Positions 44,327 to 55,641 of a stretch of 64,000 bases of DNA are shown piece after piece. The position numbers were made by a program, and so were the translations under genes. The notes under the pieces are model-generated. The model did not search any database. It was not told the DNA's origin and worked only from the letters and a program-made list of their open reading frames with translations. This stretch comes from Phallusia mammillata (lineage: Eukaryota > Chordata > Ascidiacea > Phlebobranchia > Ascidiidae): positions 50,207 to 114,206 of the forward strand of contig QLIY01000425.1 in NCBI GenBank assembly GCA_003260075.1. Reading direction: 5' to 3'. Within the stretch, counting starts at the first letter, position 1. Every line of letters starts with the position of its first letter.

Positions 44327-47300
44327 GTTACTTTTATTTTAAACAATGTTGTTAACTAAACATTTTTAACCCTATATATTTAAAAATATATTTCCTGCAG
44401 TTAGATGTTTGTGGTATCTGTTACTTTTCTGAAAAATAGTAACTTATAAAAAATAGTGGCTGTTTTGTTTGTGAATGACAAGTTGAAATACAGAAAATAT
44501 ACCTCAGCAGTAGAAAATACCTCACATGTGTGGTAATGCAGCCTGAAATTCCTGAGTGGTCTTTCACACTCCAGCACATGTTTTGCGACTGTTGTTTGTC
44601 AATAATTTTGACACATGTTCAACTGCCCAACTCAACCTTGCAAATATGTTTGTCATGATAATGTCACCTCACTTTTACTCAGAGACTATGTTGAAACTTA
44701 ATGCTTTACCGACTGTAATACCACACCTTGTTTTAAAAATTAATATTTTTATCCATTATTTCCACCATTTTATTTTGGTGAATATTTTGTTGCCTGAAAA
44801 CGGTTGTACATCGAACATCTTATACTAAGATCAGTTATGGACAAATCAATAAATGATTCAGCTATTAATGCAATGGCATCCTAACTAAAAAGTAACAAAG
44901 CAGTAACTAATGCAAATCTCCTTGATGCATTTGTTTTGTCTGTAAGAATTATTTTGTGTCAAATTTGCTGCTAGCCGTTATTTATTTACTGATCACCCAA
45001 ATAGTTAATTGTTGAAGTCAAACAGAAAAAAATTGTCACTTCAGCCTAAAAGTTAAGGCTGCAGAGAAAAGCTTAAAAGTCAAGTTCAAAATTGTTGACC
45101 GGCAACTTATTTGTGCACAGAAGCTCGACGGACCATTGTGCCAACTCATGCGCGAACAAATCAACCGAGAAACCCCGACGAAGAGAGAAGGTGGCGTTCC
45201 GAAACCGATCCAACTCATCCAACACAAGTGATGTGCAATCAACTCCATCGACAAATGAATGCAAAACTGGTGTGTAAAAATTATCAATTTTGAAAATCTG
45301 TACATTTATTGATTAATAAATAATTTACTTAAGCTTATGCCTATCCCTTGACAAATTTTGTTATACTTAAGCCAGTTTGATATTCATTACATTATGAATG
45401 AACAAATGATCATGTTTTCAATATAATTTCCAAATTTGAAACACAAACTGTTTTTAAATTTCAATATAGATGATTGAAGCTGTAATATTGCACACACAAA
45501 ATTGGTTCAACCTTTATCTAAATCCCTTCAGTTGTAATTATGCCCATTTAACACAATTGAAAAGGTTGAGTAGTTATTCAAGGTAGTAATTTACTGCATG
45601 TAATATAGCATTTCAGTTTAAATAGACATGTTTAATTGGCAGGGTTGTCAGATTTAAATCGTTGTTTTATCTGTGAACTGGATGATATCTGCTTCTGATA
45701 TTGCCTGTTTTTACCAATTGACATTTTCCATATTTGTTTATTGATTGGTAAAAATATTGAAAAAGGCTGGTCCAACTTTGAATAATGCAAAAAGTTTTAT
45801 TCCAAATAGCATTACTTGGTAAAAATACAGTGGATGTTTTTCCATGGCATTTAAGTTGACTAAATACCACTTTGTTTTTGGAATACAGTATTAGTATGTA
45901 TAATGTTATTGTCCATCAGCCAATATGAACTGATTACTTTGAAACACATTAAGACATTTATAGCGTTTTATGCTTTTCCTTTAGCTAAAGTACAAGCACG
46001 AGAATGATGTATTGATTTGCCTAAATGTTATTTAATCATGTTTAAGTGTTAAGGGATTATAAAGCCTTTCAATGCTTATGAGCCATAACTAGGTTTAGGC
46101 TTAATTAACAGGAATGCATGCGGGGGTATAATGCCCAATAAAAGGGATTTAAACCTCAATAAGTGTTGATGTAACAGTTTTTGTAGTAGTTTTGGTATTG
46201 CCACATTGGTTCATAATTATGCAAGTTTGATTGTAAGTAGTTTGTTTATCCATTCAACTTGAAAAGCATTTTTCAGTGTTGCATTTGTATGTGTGCTTTT
46301 GTTGTTGATAAACTTATGCATAACTTGTATTGCAAACACAACAGATAGATTATAAAAATATTATGTGAAACATTTAACTACATTTGTGATTCATTGGGTT
46401 GAACTTGAATACACCATAGTATTGTCTAGGTATTTGTTTTAGCACCAAGTCTTTTCACTGTATCGTAAATGTCATACTTCTGTCACTGTAACTGCGAGTT
46501 TTATGTAACCATGGTCAGGGCAGTAAAGGTGACATGTGTCAATCAAACAGCTGACCAAAATGACCTCGTTTGAACTCTCCTGGGAGTATGAGAGTACATG
46601 GCCATTCAGCCATATATGGAGGTACACAGAGCAACTGTCAACTCACCCTTCTAAAGTGCTTTCAGACTTTTATCTGGAGTAGTTTAAAAGCATAGTTGTC
46701 ACAACCACAACTCAAACTTGACTATGTTGTATGGTAAACCTAGTAGGATTGTATAGGCTGGGTTTTACTATGTTGGGCTAATAGATAATTTGCACACTTA
46801 AGTGATATTACAGTATCATACCACAGCATATGTCTTTAAGAGGCCTGTATATTTGGCATATTTTTGAACAATGTTTCTTAAATCAATACAAAATACAATA
46901 AATTCCATGGATGTCATTTTTACCAACGTACAAAGAGGTAAATCATTTTAAAATCTCCTGCCTAAATTAAAAACTAAAAACTAAAAAAAACTGCCTAAAT
47001 TACAGGCTGTCCATCCAAAATTGTTTTTGTTCTTCTCTAAATAGAAAACACCTTTTCAATCCTAAATCCTGGATCAATCTTTGACATGTTTCGAATGATG
47101 TAATCTCTACTGTTTAAATGATCATCATTCAGTTTGTTGTCCCTTATTTGTCAATATGACATCAGCAGTTCTTAGTTGCACCACCATCGTCACCGAAACT
47201 CGATCCACTCAACCCACTCGGTTATCCCCCTATAATGTGATGCTTATCTACTTTATACATGCAAGAAACTGTTATAACAACCATTAGTTTGTACAAGGAA

Positions 47301-50300
47301 GTGGGTGGCAGAAGGAGGATGTTTTGTTACTTGTATTTTCTAACCCTTGATAAAATTTGAAATGGTGTTTGTCAGCGTATTAGTGACTTGTGGTCTTACT
47401 GCCATTGTTGTCATGGTTCTTTGGGTATTTGCTGGGCATTATTCTAAAGAGAAAGGTATAAAACTAACAGTTATTGAATAGGAATTAGGAATAACTTTGT
47501 TTAAATTTTTTGTTCCGCCAAATGACTCTTGTGTTTGTGGTGAAAAAAACTTGCTTTGAAACACTACATACAGATCTGTTCATAAGTTTAATGATAAAAA
47601 TAACAGCCAAAATAGACATAAAAAGTGGCATGCTTTGTTTTTCAAAGGTTTGAAATTTAAAATGTGTTGTTTGGTTAGGTTTTTGGTAGCATTGTTTATA
47701 CTGTAAACTCAAACTGATTTCTAAAGAAGTTAGTTGGTTTTTAATACTTTGCACTTTTTTTGTGCCCATATTCTGGCAAATTGTACTGTGTTTTGGGTTT
47801 TGTTGTATGAAGAAAATTGAAAGGTTCATTGTACTGACGTATATTTGACAAACAACACACAAAACCTGAAGGCATAAAACACCTCAGGATAATCTTGTTG
47901 TTTTGCAAACTTGCCCACGAGCCACAAAATTTGTTGCAGCGAATGAGACACATTCATCAACAGTCAGTGGTATTTGACTGCTGCGCTTGACTGGCTAACT
48001 ATGTAATCCAGCCTGCTCTGTGTGGTTGGCAACTGTCTGGCCCAAGTTTCAAGTGTTGAGTAGAGATTCGATTCATTGCTCGTTCACAGTGGTTAACACA
48101 ACACTTGGCTCTGCCTCATGAGCACATGCAGGTTTAATACAAAACACAAGTAATGTAAACACTGGATTTGGGCTGGGAAGACATTACTGCCTTTGTGTGA
48201 TGTTTCGTTTACTTTGGTTTTGTCAAATATTATGACACTGAGATACAGATCTCCAGTTCTCCTATATCTGATTTTATACTGTCAAATATTTTCACAAACT
48301 GGCGAACTAAAGCATTTTGCAATGACAGCAATCCTAAAAACTAAATCTTTGACAAACTTTTAAATAATCTTTTGTGGTTATAGGATTTATGTGTATTTAA
48401 GTTTACTTTTTTTAATTACTAGGAATGTTTTTTATATTACTGACCAGAGCATTTTATTTTTTTAGAAGTCGAACAAATTTCATCGAATGTCCACAAGAAA
48501 GTCCTGCATTTTGAAAGATGTGCAAGTTCAGGCCAAGTAGAAGGTAAAAAAGTGATACAAAATTGCCCATTTTTACAAAGGCATCAACGATAATTTTTTG
48601 TATTTTACCAAAGGTGTTGAAATAAGAATTGGCAGGAACCCGTAATGTAAATGAAGTGTTGCACCCGGTGCCATGACAACAGGGCTCACTTTGCTTATAT
48701 TTATTCTGTGCAAATAAAACCTTTCCACACAAAGAAGAGCAAACATACATGAGCTGACATGGTCCGTGTGGGAGAAAATTTAGGCGTTCTAACATTATGT
48801 CATTGTCGGCTTGCAACAATGTTTAAATAATTGTTCCAACTAACGTTACGGTGACCAATGTGACTTTATGTCAATTGGCTAAATATAGCCAGTATAGCAT
48901 TTTATTTGACCATTTGACATAAAGTCACATGTATGCCTAACACAGTGTTTCTCAACCATTAATCGTTTGAGTTTAACGTTTAAATCGTTTAACATTGTTC
49001 AAATAATTATCCCAACAACTTTTGTGAAATTTGTGGTGTACTCTGCAACTATTACGGTTTTATTTGATCAATTGATGTAAAGTTATTTGTAAGCCCAACA
49101 CAGTGTTTCTCAACCATTGATCGGTCAATGTAAATACAAATAGTTTGCTGTCATCACATGACATACAAAACTATTTTTAAAGTCTACCGATCTACAGTTA
49201 CTTATGACTAATACATATACATTTCATTTAGTCCTCTAAGGATTATGGTAAAACTGAAATATTCAAAGACTGAAATAGTTGGGAATTCTGGTTTCACATA
49301 ACAGAAAAACTCTTGTACAAATTGAGTGCAACATATATAAATCACAACATGTAATGTTCTTAGCTTGGTGGTGGATTGTTAATTTTGGAAACAAGATTAT
49401 ACAACAATATATTACATTGGCAAAACAAGCTAAATAAACCTTGACACCAAATTTATTCCTAAAAATGTAATTTCCGAACATTACAATTTTCACCTTTAAA
49501 TAATATGAGCAGTGTAAGCCACAAAATAATGAACACCTGGATTTTGCCTTAAAGGTATATTTATATTTTTGTGAATGAACAGATGAAAAGGCTTTGTGAG
49601 GTAACAGCTGTTCATTGCTGAAGCTCTGCTAATTAAAAAGCAATCAATATTAAAATCAATTTACACACTTGTATAGAGCTGTGGTTCACAATGCTTTAAT
49701 GTCGATGGAACTAACAAATATAAAGCATGATGGTCAAATGCATCAGCAAATTATCATGTAGGCTACTGTATTTAAATTAATAAATGGAAAATATTTTGGG
49801 ACAGGAAAATTTAAGTTAAAATTAACTTTATGTAAAAAAAAATGCCATTACAAGCAAATAACTTATTGGTAGAATCATTCACATTTACGCCACATGTTTT
49901 AAACTACCTGAAATTTTTTTATTTTACTTTACACATTTACCAATTCAAAATTATGTTTTTAGAATCTCTATGCAGCAAGTGCAAGAAAACGAAGCCTCCG
50001 TCACTTGAGGGCGCCACATCCCCGACCCCGAGCACAAGTTGCGCTGAGGCATGTCCGGGTGGCACTTACTACCGACCTCTAGTGACAAACAACAATCAAA
50101 CACCCCCAGACCAGCGGGTTCCGGACCCAATCACCCCCATGGAAGACGATGCACAAGAACACATCGAACCCCCAAAACTGACCGGAAGAAATTTAAAGAG
50201 GGTTCCGAGTGAGAGGTTTCAGAAGATGAGACGTAAGGTGCAGAGGTTGATGCTTCCTAGATCGGATGATGGGTGTGAAGAGGAACGGACGCCAAGATCC

Positions 50301-52002
50301 CCGACTGATGAGAAAACCTTCCTGCAATCTATCCGAATACCGAATCCCGCACAGATTCGAAACGACCCTGAAAGGTGAGATATTTAACTTGTGTGAAATT
50401 GTGTTGCGTCTCTAGGATCAGCCCTGAAGCGTTTATGCAGACCAGCAATCAAAACATACTCATCTATAAATCACAGTACGCCAGGCTCATTGAAGGCGTA
50501 ATACCGAATCAGTCGGTCACCAAGTGTGTAATTGTGTTATGTCTAAATAAGCTGCGCTCGCAAAACAAAAATGTCAATAGTGCTTGTTGCTTAAAACCTT
50601 TGCTGTCATGGGTTGTGAAGTCGGTTAAAAACTAACTGACTCCGACAGCGCCTAATTTAAACTGAATCCAATTACAATCCAAAATAAAGCTATTATATTG
50701 CACTTGCACAATAATGCTGCTTTTTAATCAGTTCGCCGAAAGTCGCAAAAAAACATCACAATTCCGATCACGCAATATTTTAAAAATAAGGCTTGCACTT
50801 CACGGCCCTGTTTCAACCTCCGTGGCTCATTTTAACCCAGACCTAATGCACAAACCGTTTAAAGTCTGAAACAGGATTAATTCTTGACCTCTTTTTGCTT
50901 TAGAATTTTTCTGCCTCAACACAACTATTCGCGGACAGTAAAAAATGTTAAGTAATCTGTACGGTGGTTAAAACATTTTTGTATCCCGTAAGGTGGTTGC
51001 TTTTGTAAACTTTTGGATTTGCTGACTTTAGGTAAAGAAGCACTGCAGTATGAGATTCATATATATGTAGGGATATCGTTATCCTACATCACAACAACCC
51101 TACCTGCAAAATTCAACGATAAATCTTTTTTTCTTCACAGTCGCAAGGGTTTAATGGTTCGTCTTCCTGATCACGTGCTTTGCAATATTTTTTCCCACCT
51201 CGACACCCGCACCTTGTCCGCCCTCAAGTGTTCGTGCACTGACTTTAATTTTATCATCGTCAACTTCGACATCAGGAGTTCCGACTCGCGGTGGACGAAA
51301 GACGACAGGTGAAAAAATTATGGCTGTTATTTAACGAGTTTTGACATTGCACGAATTAGGCATAGCTATGAAAGAAAATAATGGATGTCAAAACTTCCGG
51401 GTGGGCCAAGCAAACGTTTCACCGAATATCCTTGCAACTAGTTTTGAAAAATTCATTTGTATGGACGTCATGTTAATGTCCAGGGTTGTAAGTTGTTTCT
51501 TACTTTTGGGGTTCAAATTATGGAATTTTGACCCTAATTCGGGCTTTCTTAAGAAATCTGGTCCCAATTTCAGGCCCGCTTACAAGTGTGACGTGGTCAC
51601 CTTTTTTCAATGTTTTTGTGTGACGTTGCTTGTATAGTTTGATTGTAACGCATCATATTTTTGATTTTAACCAGCGTTCATTAGATACCAGTCGTGTTTA
51701 GCAATTTTCAGTGTAAACCCTTCGAATGCAAACGCAAGTTTCGGCCAAACATGCAGCAGTACGAGTACACTATTTAATCCATGTTGTTATTCCCACACAG
51801 GTACATAGACGACCCTTGCAAGCAATGTCGACATCAGTTTAAGCGAGGTGACATGTCGTTGTGCCGATTCCACCCGAAGCGGTATTACGCCGACCTCCCG
51901 TACGGACGCAGCTACTGGATGTGCTGTCTGCAGCTGGAAAGAAGCTCGCCCGGTTGCCAGGTCGGACTGCATGACAACCACTGGCTGGCGAGTTACGACT
52001 GA
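42929..52002 (+). CDS. FBXO34/FBXO46-type F-box protein, 5' end incomplete
   Basis: Substrate receptor for an SCF ubiquitin ligase, by family. Exons found: 42929-42967 (start uncertain), 43348-43433, 43814-43991, 45121-45269, 48466-48543, 49963-50374, 50416-50523, 51141-51308, 51801-52002, all phase-consistent. From the first in-frame ATG (42945) the product would be 467 aa, but the exon has an acceptor-like GCAACGAG in front, so upstream exons are likely. The last two exons are diagnostic: F-box VRLPDHVLCNIFSHLDTRTL then the Cys/His-rich tail DDPCKQCRHQFKRGD, SLCRFHPKRYYADLPYGRSYWMCC and PGCQVGLHDNHW, matching vertebrate FBXO34/FBXO46. The N-terminal part is Ser/Thr/Pro-rich and low in similarity. 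AATAAA at 52195-52200. A possible alternative first exon lies at 47362. Confidence 0.88.
43180..43230. repeat. 12-bp tandem repeat (ATGTCTGCTCTA)n
   Basis: About 3.5 units, in intron 1 of the F-box gene. Confidence 0.8.
44148..44323 (+). repeat. tRNA-like SINE head followed by 93 G
   Basis: TTGGCCGAATGGCCCAGAG resembles a tRNA-Leu/Ser box A region and GGGATTCGTCCCC a box B region, about 55 nt apart. The sequence runs straight into 93 consecutive G (44231-44323). Confidence 0.5.
47362..47455 (+). CDS. Possible alternative first exon encoding a membrane anchor
   Basis: ATG in context gaaATGG opens 31 codons (MVFVSVLVTCGLTAIVVM..., then LWVFAGHYSKEK) and ends in a good donor AAAG|GTATAA. The phase is 1, the same phase expected by the F-box exon at 48466, so splicing would place a type II/III-like transmembrane segment in front of EVEQISSNVHKK and give a 353-aa F-box isoform. 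An in-frame stop precedes the ATG, so it can only be a first exon. Hydrophobic open frames arise easily in T-rich DNA, hence the low confidence. Confidence 0.3.
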
Positions 52003-55000
52003 AGGTCACCTAGAGGTCAAGGATAGTAGCCAGCGCTGAACCGGACGTTGCAATGTGTTGTTTGTTGTTCGGTATAAAGGAGGTATATAAGCCTGTGTTT
52101 ACGACACCGATGTCTTCTCTTCAGTCTTTATAATCTTGATTCAACAGAGCAACTTCTAATTTCCCTGCAGCACTAAGACTGTGCTTGTGCCAAAATAAAT
52201 TATCCATTTAAACGTCAACGTCTCAATTACATTAGATTTTACGACAAAAGACCCGAAATTGGTGCTCATACTTTATGCAAGTTTCCATCTCATGCGACCC
52301 AATAAGATAGAAATCGTAGATTGGGGTCTCGGTGATTCCCCTGCCATAGAGTCCTCGTTTTTACACTAAACCCCGATTTTTTCACGCGACTGCGTCTTCC
52401 GTTCATCGACTTCTCTCGACAAACCACGTGGCATTCGTTTGTGACGTCACATACAGTCTATTATTATTATGTTCTTATTGTATTGTCCTGCTATCGAGTG
52501 CAAGGTATCGCAGGTCGTGGCGCTTAGAGTTTCGCTTTATGTGTTAATAAAACGAAGTGAATATCAAAAGTGTGCGTAAGTGTTAATGGAAAAGTTGCTG
52601 AGGATTTCAAATAGCTTCGGTCTATGTAACTCGATTTAACCAACAACAAGATCGATGTTTCTATGAAGCCTTTTATTTGGGTTTGTGGGCTCGGGGTTAA
52701 ACTCATAAGTTGATTTAACCACCAACAAAATCAAAGTGTTTGTAAAGTTGTCCAACCTATTGTTACACGATAAACCTTCACTTTAATACAGCGGGGGTAG
52801 GAAAAACGCATAAATTGCCCGATTTGTGCTAACTAGAAAGCTTTAGTGCGAAGTTGGAATGCCAAAGGGTGGGACAACTTGTGTTTACTGTAGACTTTGC
52901 ACGAGACAACTTAAGAAGAATAGAAGTAAAGCAGATATTATTTTTCGTTGTGCAAAATATATTTGATTGGCCTTCTTTAGTTGATTTCAAAATGTAAACA
53001 AATCATAAACAGAGGCACTAGCGTATTTAGGGGAGGGGGGGACAAGGGGCCATTATATTCATCATTAAATTGATAAAAATTCACTGTTTAGACAAATTTA
53101 CAAAACATAATACAGACTGCATTTTTACTGATTCAGGTCCGGAACGGATCCGACGCCAAACAAAATATAGGATTCAACTCCGGTTCGGGGATTGTTGGAA
53201 ATAAACCGTTTAAACCGGTTCGCGGGTTCGGGTTCAGTTCCGGTTCGACTCCCTGTTCCTGTACACAATGATTGTTGTCGTTTTTCACAAAACTCAAGAG
53301 CAGATTGTATTTACCAGCTTTGACTTTTTGAGGTAGCGATAGGAAGCAAGACATTTTCTGTGAAATTTGTTGCAAATCTGGCGCACTTCCCCACAAAGAA
53401 CGAATATCTGGTTGAAACGTGCGAAAGGTCGATTGAACTGTGACCTTGGTCATCTTTCAACGATTGTAACATTAAGTTAAACGGAATAACCTAATCACAG
53501 AACAAGGTGTTGAAAAAACTAAGGGACAAATTTGATTTTGTCGGCTACTTTGCCAGCACTGCTGCACGGCTACAACGGTTCAATCAGTGTAAGGCTAGCT
53601 GATGCACTGGTTTACACTTGTACGTGTGAAGTGGAAGGTGCTGCGACGGATACGTTATTGTTGCACAAAAAGGAGGTAGGGTGTTGGTTGGTGAAGTTGG
53701 GTTGCAGGTTGCAGAGCTTGCAAAACTTTTCCTGGCTGTCTGCATTTCACACTTACGCAATAATTAGAGGCATGGGGTTGCAAGACATCGTTCGCTATTC
53801 TTCTGATGGTAATAACGGATAAGGATTACCTTTTGAGGTTTACTCAGAAATGGACGGCGAAGTAAAGGAACGATGGCCCAATATATTTAGTCCATCGATT
53901 ACGAAGGTAAATATGTGTTGTATGGATTTGATAAAAGGTGCAATTACAATTTTAATTATGTGAAGTGTTGCTTGAGTTATAGGCACTGTTAATTTTTACA
54001 CATAAATTATCGAACAAAATTACATAAATTGTACAGGTGTAATTTTTAAAATGAAGCTGCAATGTTTTATCTAATTTCTGAATCTCCTTACTATTACTTT
54101 CTGATTTTTTCGGACTTTCCTATTCAGACAACCCACTCATGCAGTCGAGCATGTACTTACGCAAACTAGGAAACAACTAAAAATTCAGCAACATTTGTGT
54201 AACTATTTTGGCAACCCAACGTTAACTTTTAAGTGACCCTTCTTTCATGAAACTTTGTTAGGTTCATTTACCTGTCCCAAATTCATTGAGTTTCTTTATG
54301 TAAACAAACACACCTAGTTGTGATTTTAACAAGGAACTTATATGCCTAAATATATAACAAGCAACACAAGTTTAGTTGTTCTAAACCAGTGGTTTTCAAC
54401 TGGTGGTCCATGGTGACTTTTTGGGTAGTCCACAGGACGTCCACTAAATTTGTTGATAAACTAGAGATGAATGCATAATATATATTGAAAGAGTACTAAA
54501 TTGTTGGCTGTTAATAATTGTATATCACTTCTTAAAATTGGTTTAAACGAATTATGTTTCAAGCCCAAATGGTTGTTTTGTATGCGTACTTCAATCTTGC
54601 TCCAAAATAAATGGTTCACGATATTATTTTTACTGGGCCGGTGGTCCACGGCCCGAAACGAGTTGAGAACCACTGTTCTAAAACTTGCCTGGCAAGCCAT
54701 TTGGTAGCTTTGCTGTTTGACCTGTAAATCATGGGTTGAGTAGATCAGGTGCTCATTGCTTAGTTGTATTAATCCGTTTCAGTCAAGTTATGTTAGACGA
54801 TTATTTGTTTGTATTTTGTAACTTGAGATCAACTAATATTAAGACATACCCTTGTTTGATCTACCGTAATTTTCCGTGTATAATGCGCAAAATTTAATTA
54901 ATTTATTGTCCTAAAATCTAGGGTGCGCATTATGCATGGGTACAACAATTTTTGAAGAAAATCTGCCTCGAAATAAAACTTGAAATCAGACCTTTCTTCT

Positions 55001-55641
55001 TGTTTGTTGTCAATCGCGCATCACATTTAGCCATCCTGCCCAACACACTTAGTCAGTAAAATTCATAATTGACGACACATCGTTTGATGCGATGGTGCAA
55101 TCCTTGATGGTGTGTTATTGTCAAATACNTACCAGCTTTGACTTTTTGAGGTAGCGATAGGAAGCAAGACATTTTCTGTGAAATTTGTTGCAAATCTGGC
55201 GCACTTCCCCACAAAGAACGAATATCTGGTTGAAACGTGCGAAAGGTCGATTGAACTGTGACCTTGGTCATCTTTCAACGATTGTAACATTAAGTTAAAC
55301 GGAATAACCTAATCACAGAACAAGGTGTTGAAAAAACTAAGGGACAAATTTGATTTTGTCGGCTACTTTGCCAGCACTGCTGCACGGCTACAACGGTTCA
55401 ATCAGTGTAAGGCTAGCTGATGCACTGGTTTACACTTGTACGTGTGAAGTGGAAGGTGCTGCGACGGATACGTTATTGTTGCACAAAAAGGAGGTAGGGT
55501 GTTGGTTGGTGAAGTTGGGTTGCAGGTTGCAGAGCTTGCAAAACTTTTCCTGGCTGTCTGCATTTCACACTTACGCAATAATTAGAGGCATGGGGTTGCA
55601 AGACATCGTTCGCTATTCTTCTGATGGTAATAACGGATAAG
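52003..55641. other. F-box 3' UTR, SOS upstream region and large copy pair
   Basis: AATAAA at 52195-52200; an E-box plus CRE pair (CACGTG, and TGACGTCA at 52442-52449) that may belong to the SOS promoter; a GGTTC-rich MITE fragment at about 53130-53260; then the first member of a 1.8-kb copy pair (53312-55128) containing a duplicate of SOS exon 1 (53850-53906), a family C MITE (54387-54675) and half of a TA-flanked element. An open frame at about 53532-53822 has no recognisable similarity and I do not call it a gene. Confidence 0.55.
54387..54675. mobile_element. hAT-like MITE, family C, copy A
   Basis: 289 bp, ends CAGTGGTTTTCAACT / AGTTGAGAACCACTG, target duplication ttctaaac / ttctaaaa. 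The same insertion appears at 56284-56572 in copy B. Confidence 0.88.

Noticed and set aside
53532-53822. 96-codon open frame (also at 55350-55640)
   Set aside because: It lacks an ATG start, has no similarity, and sits in the SOS upstream region. The second instance is only the duplicated copy.
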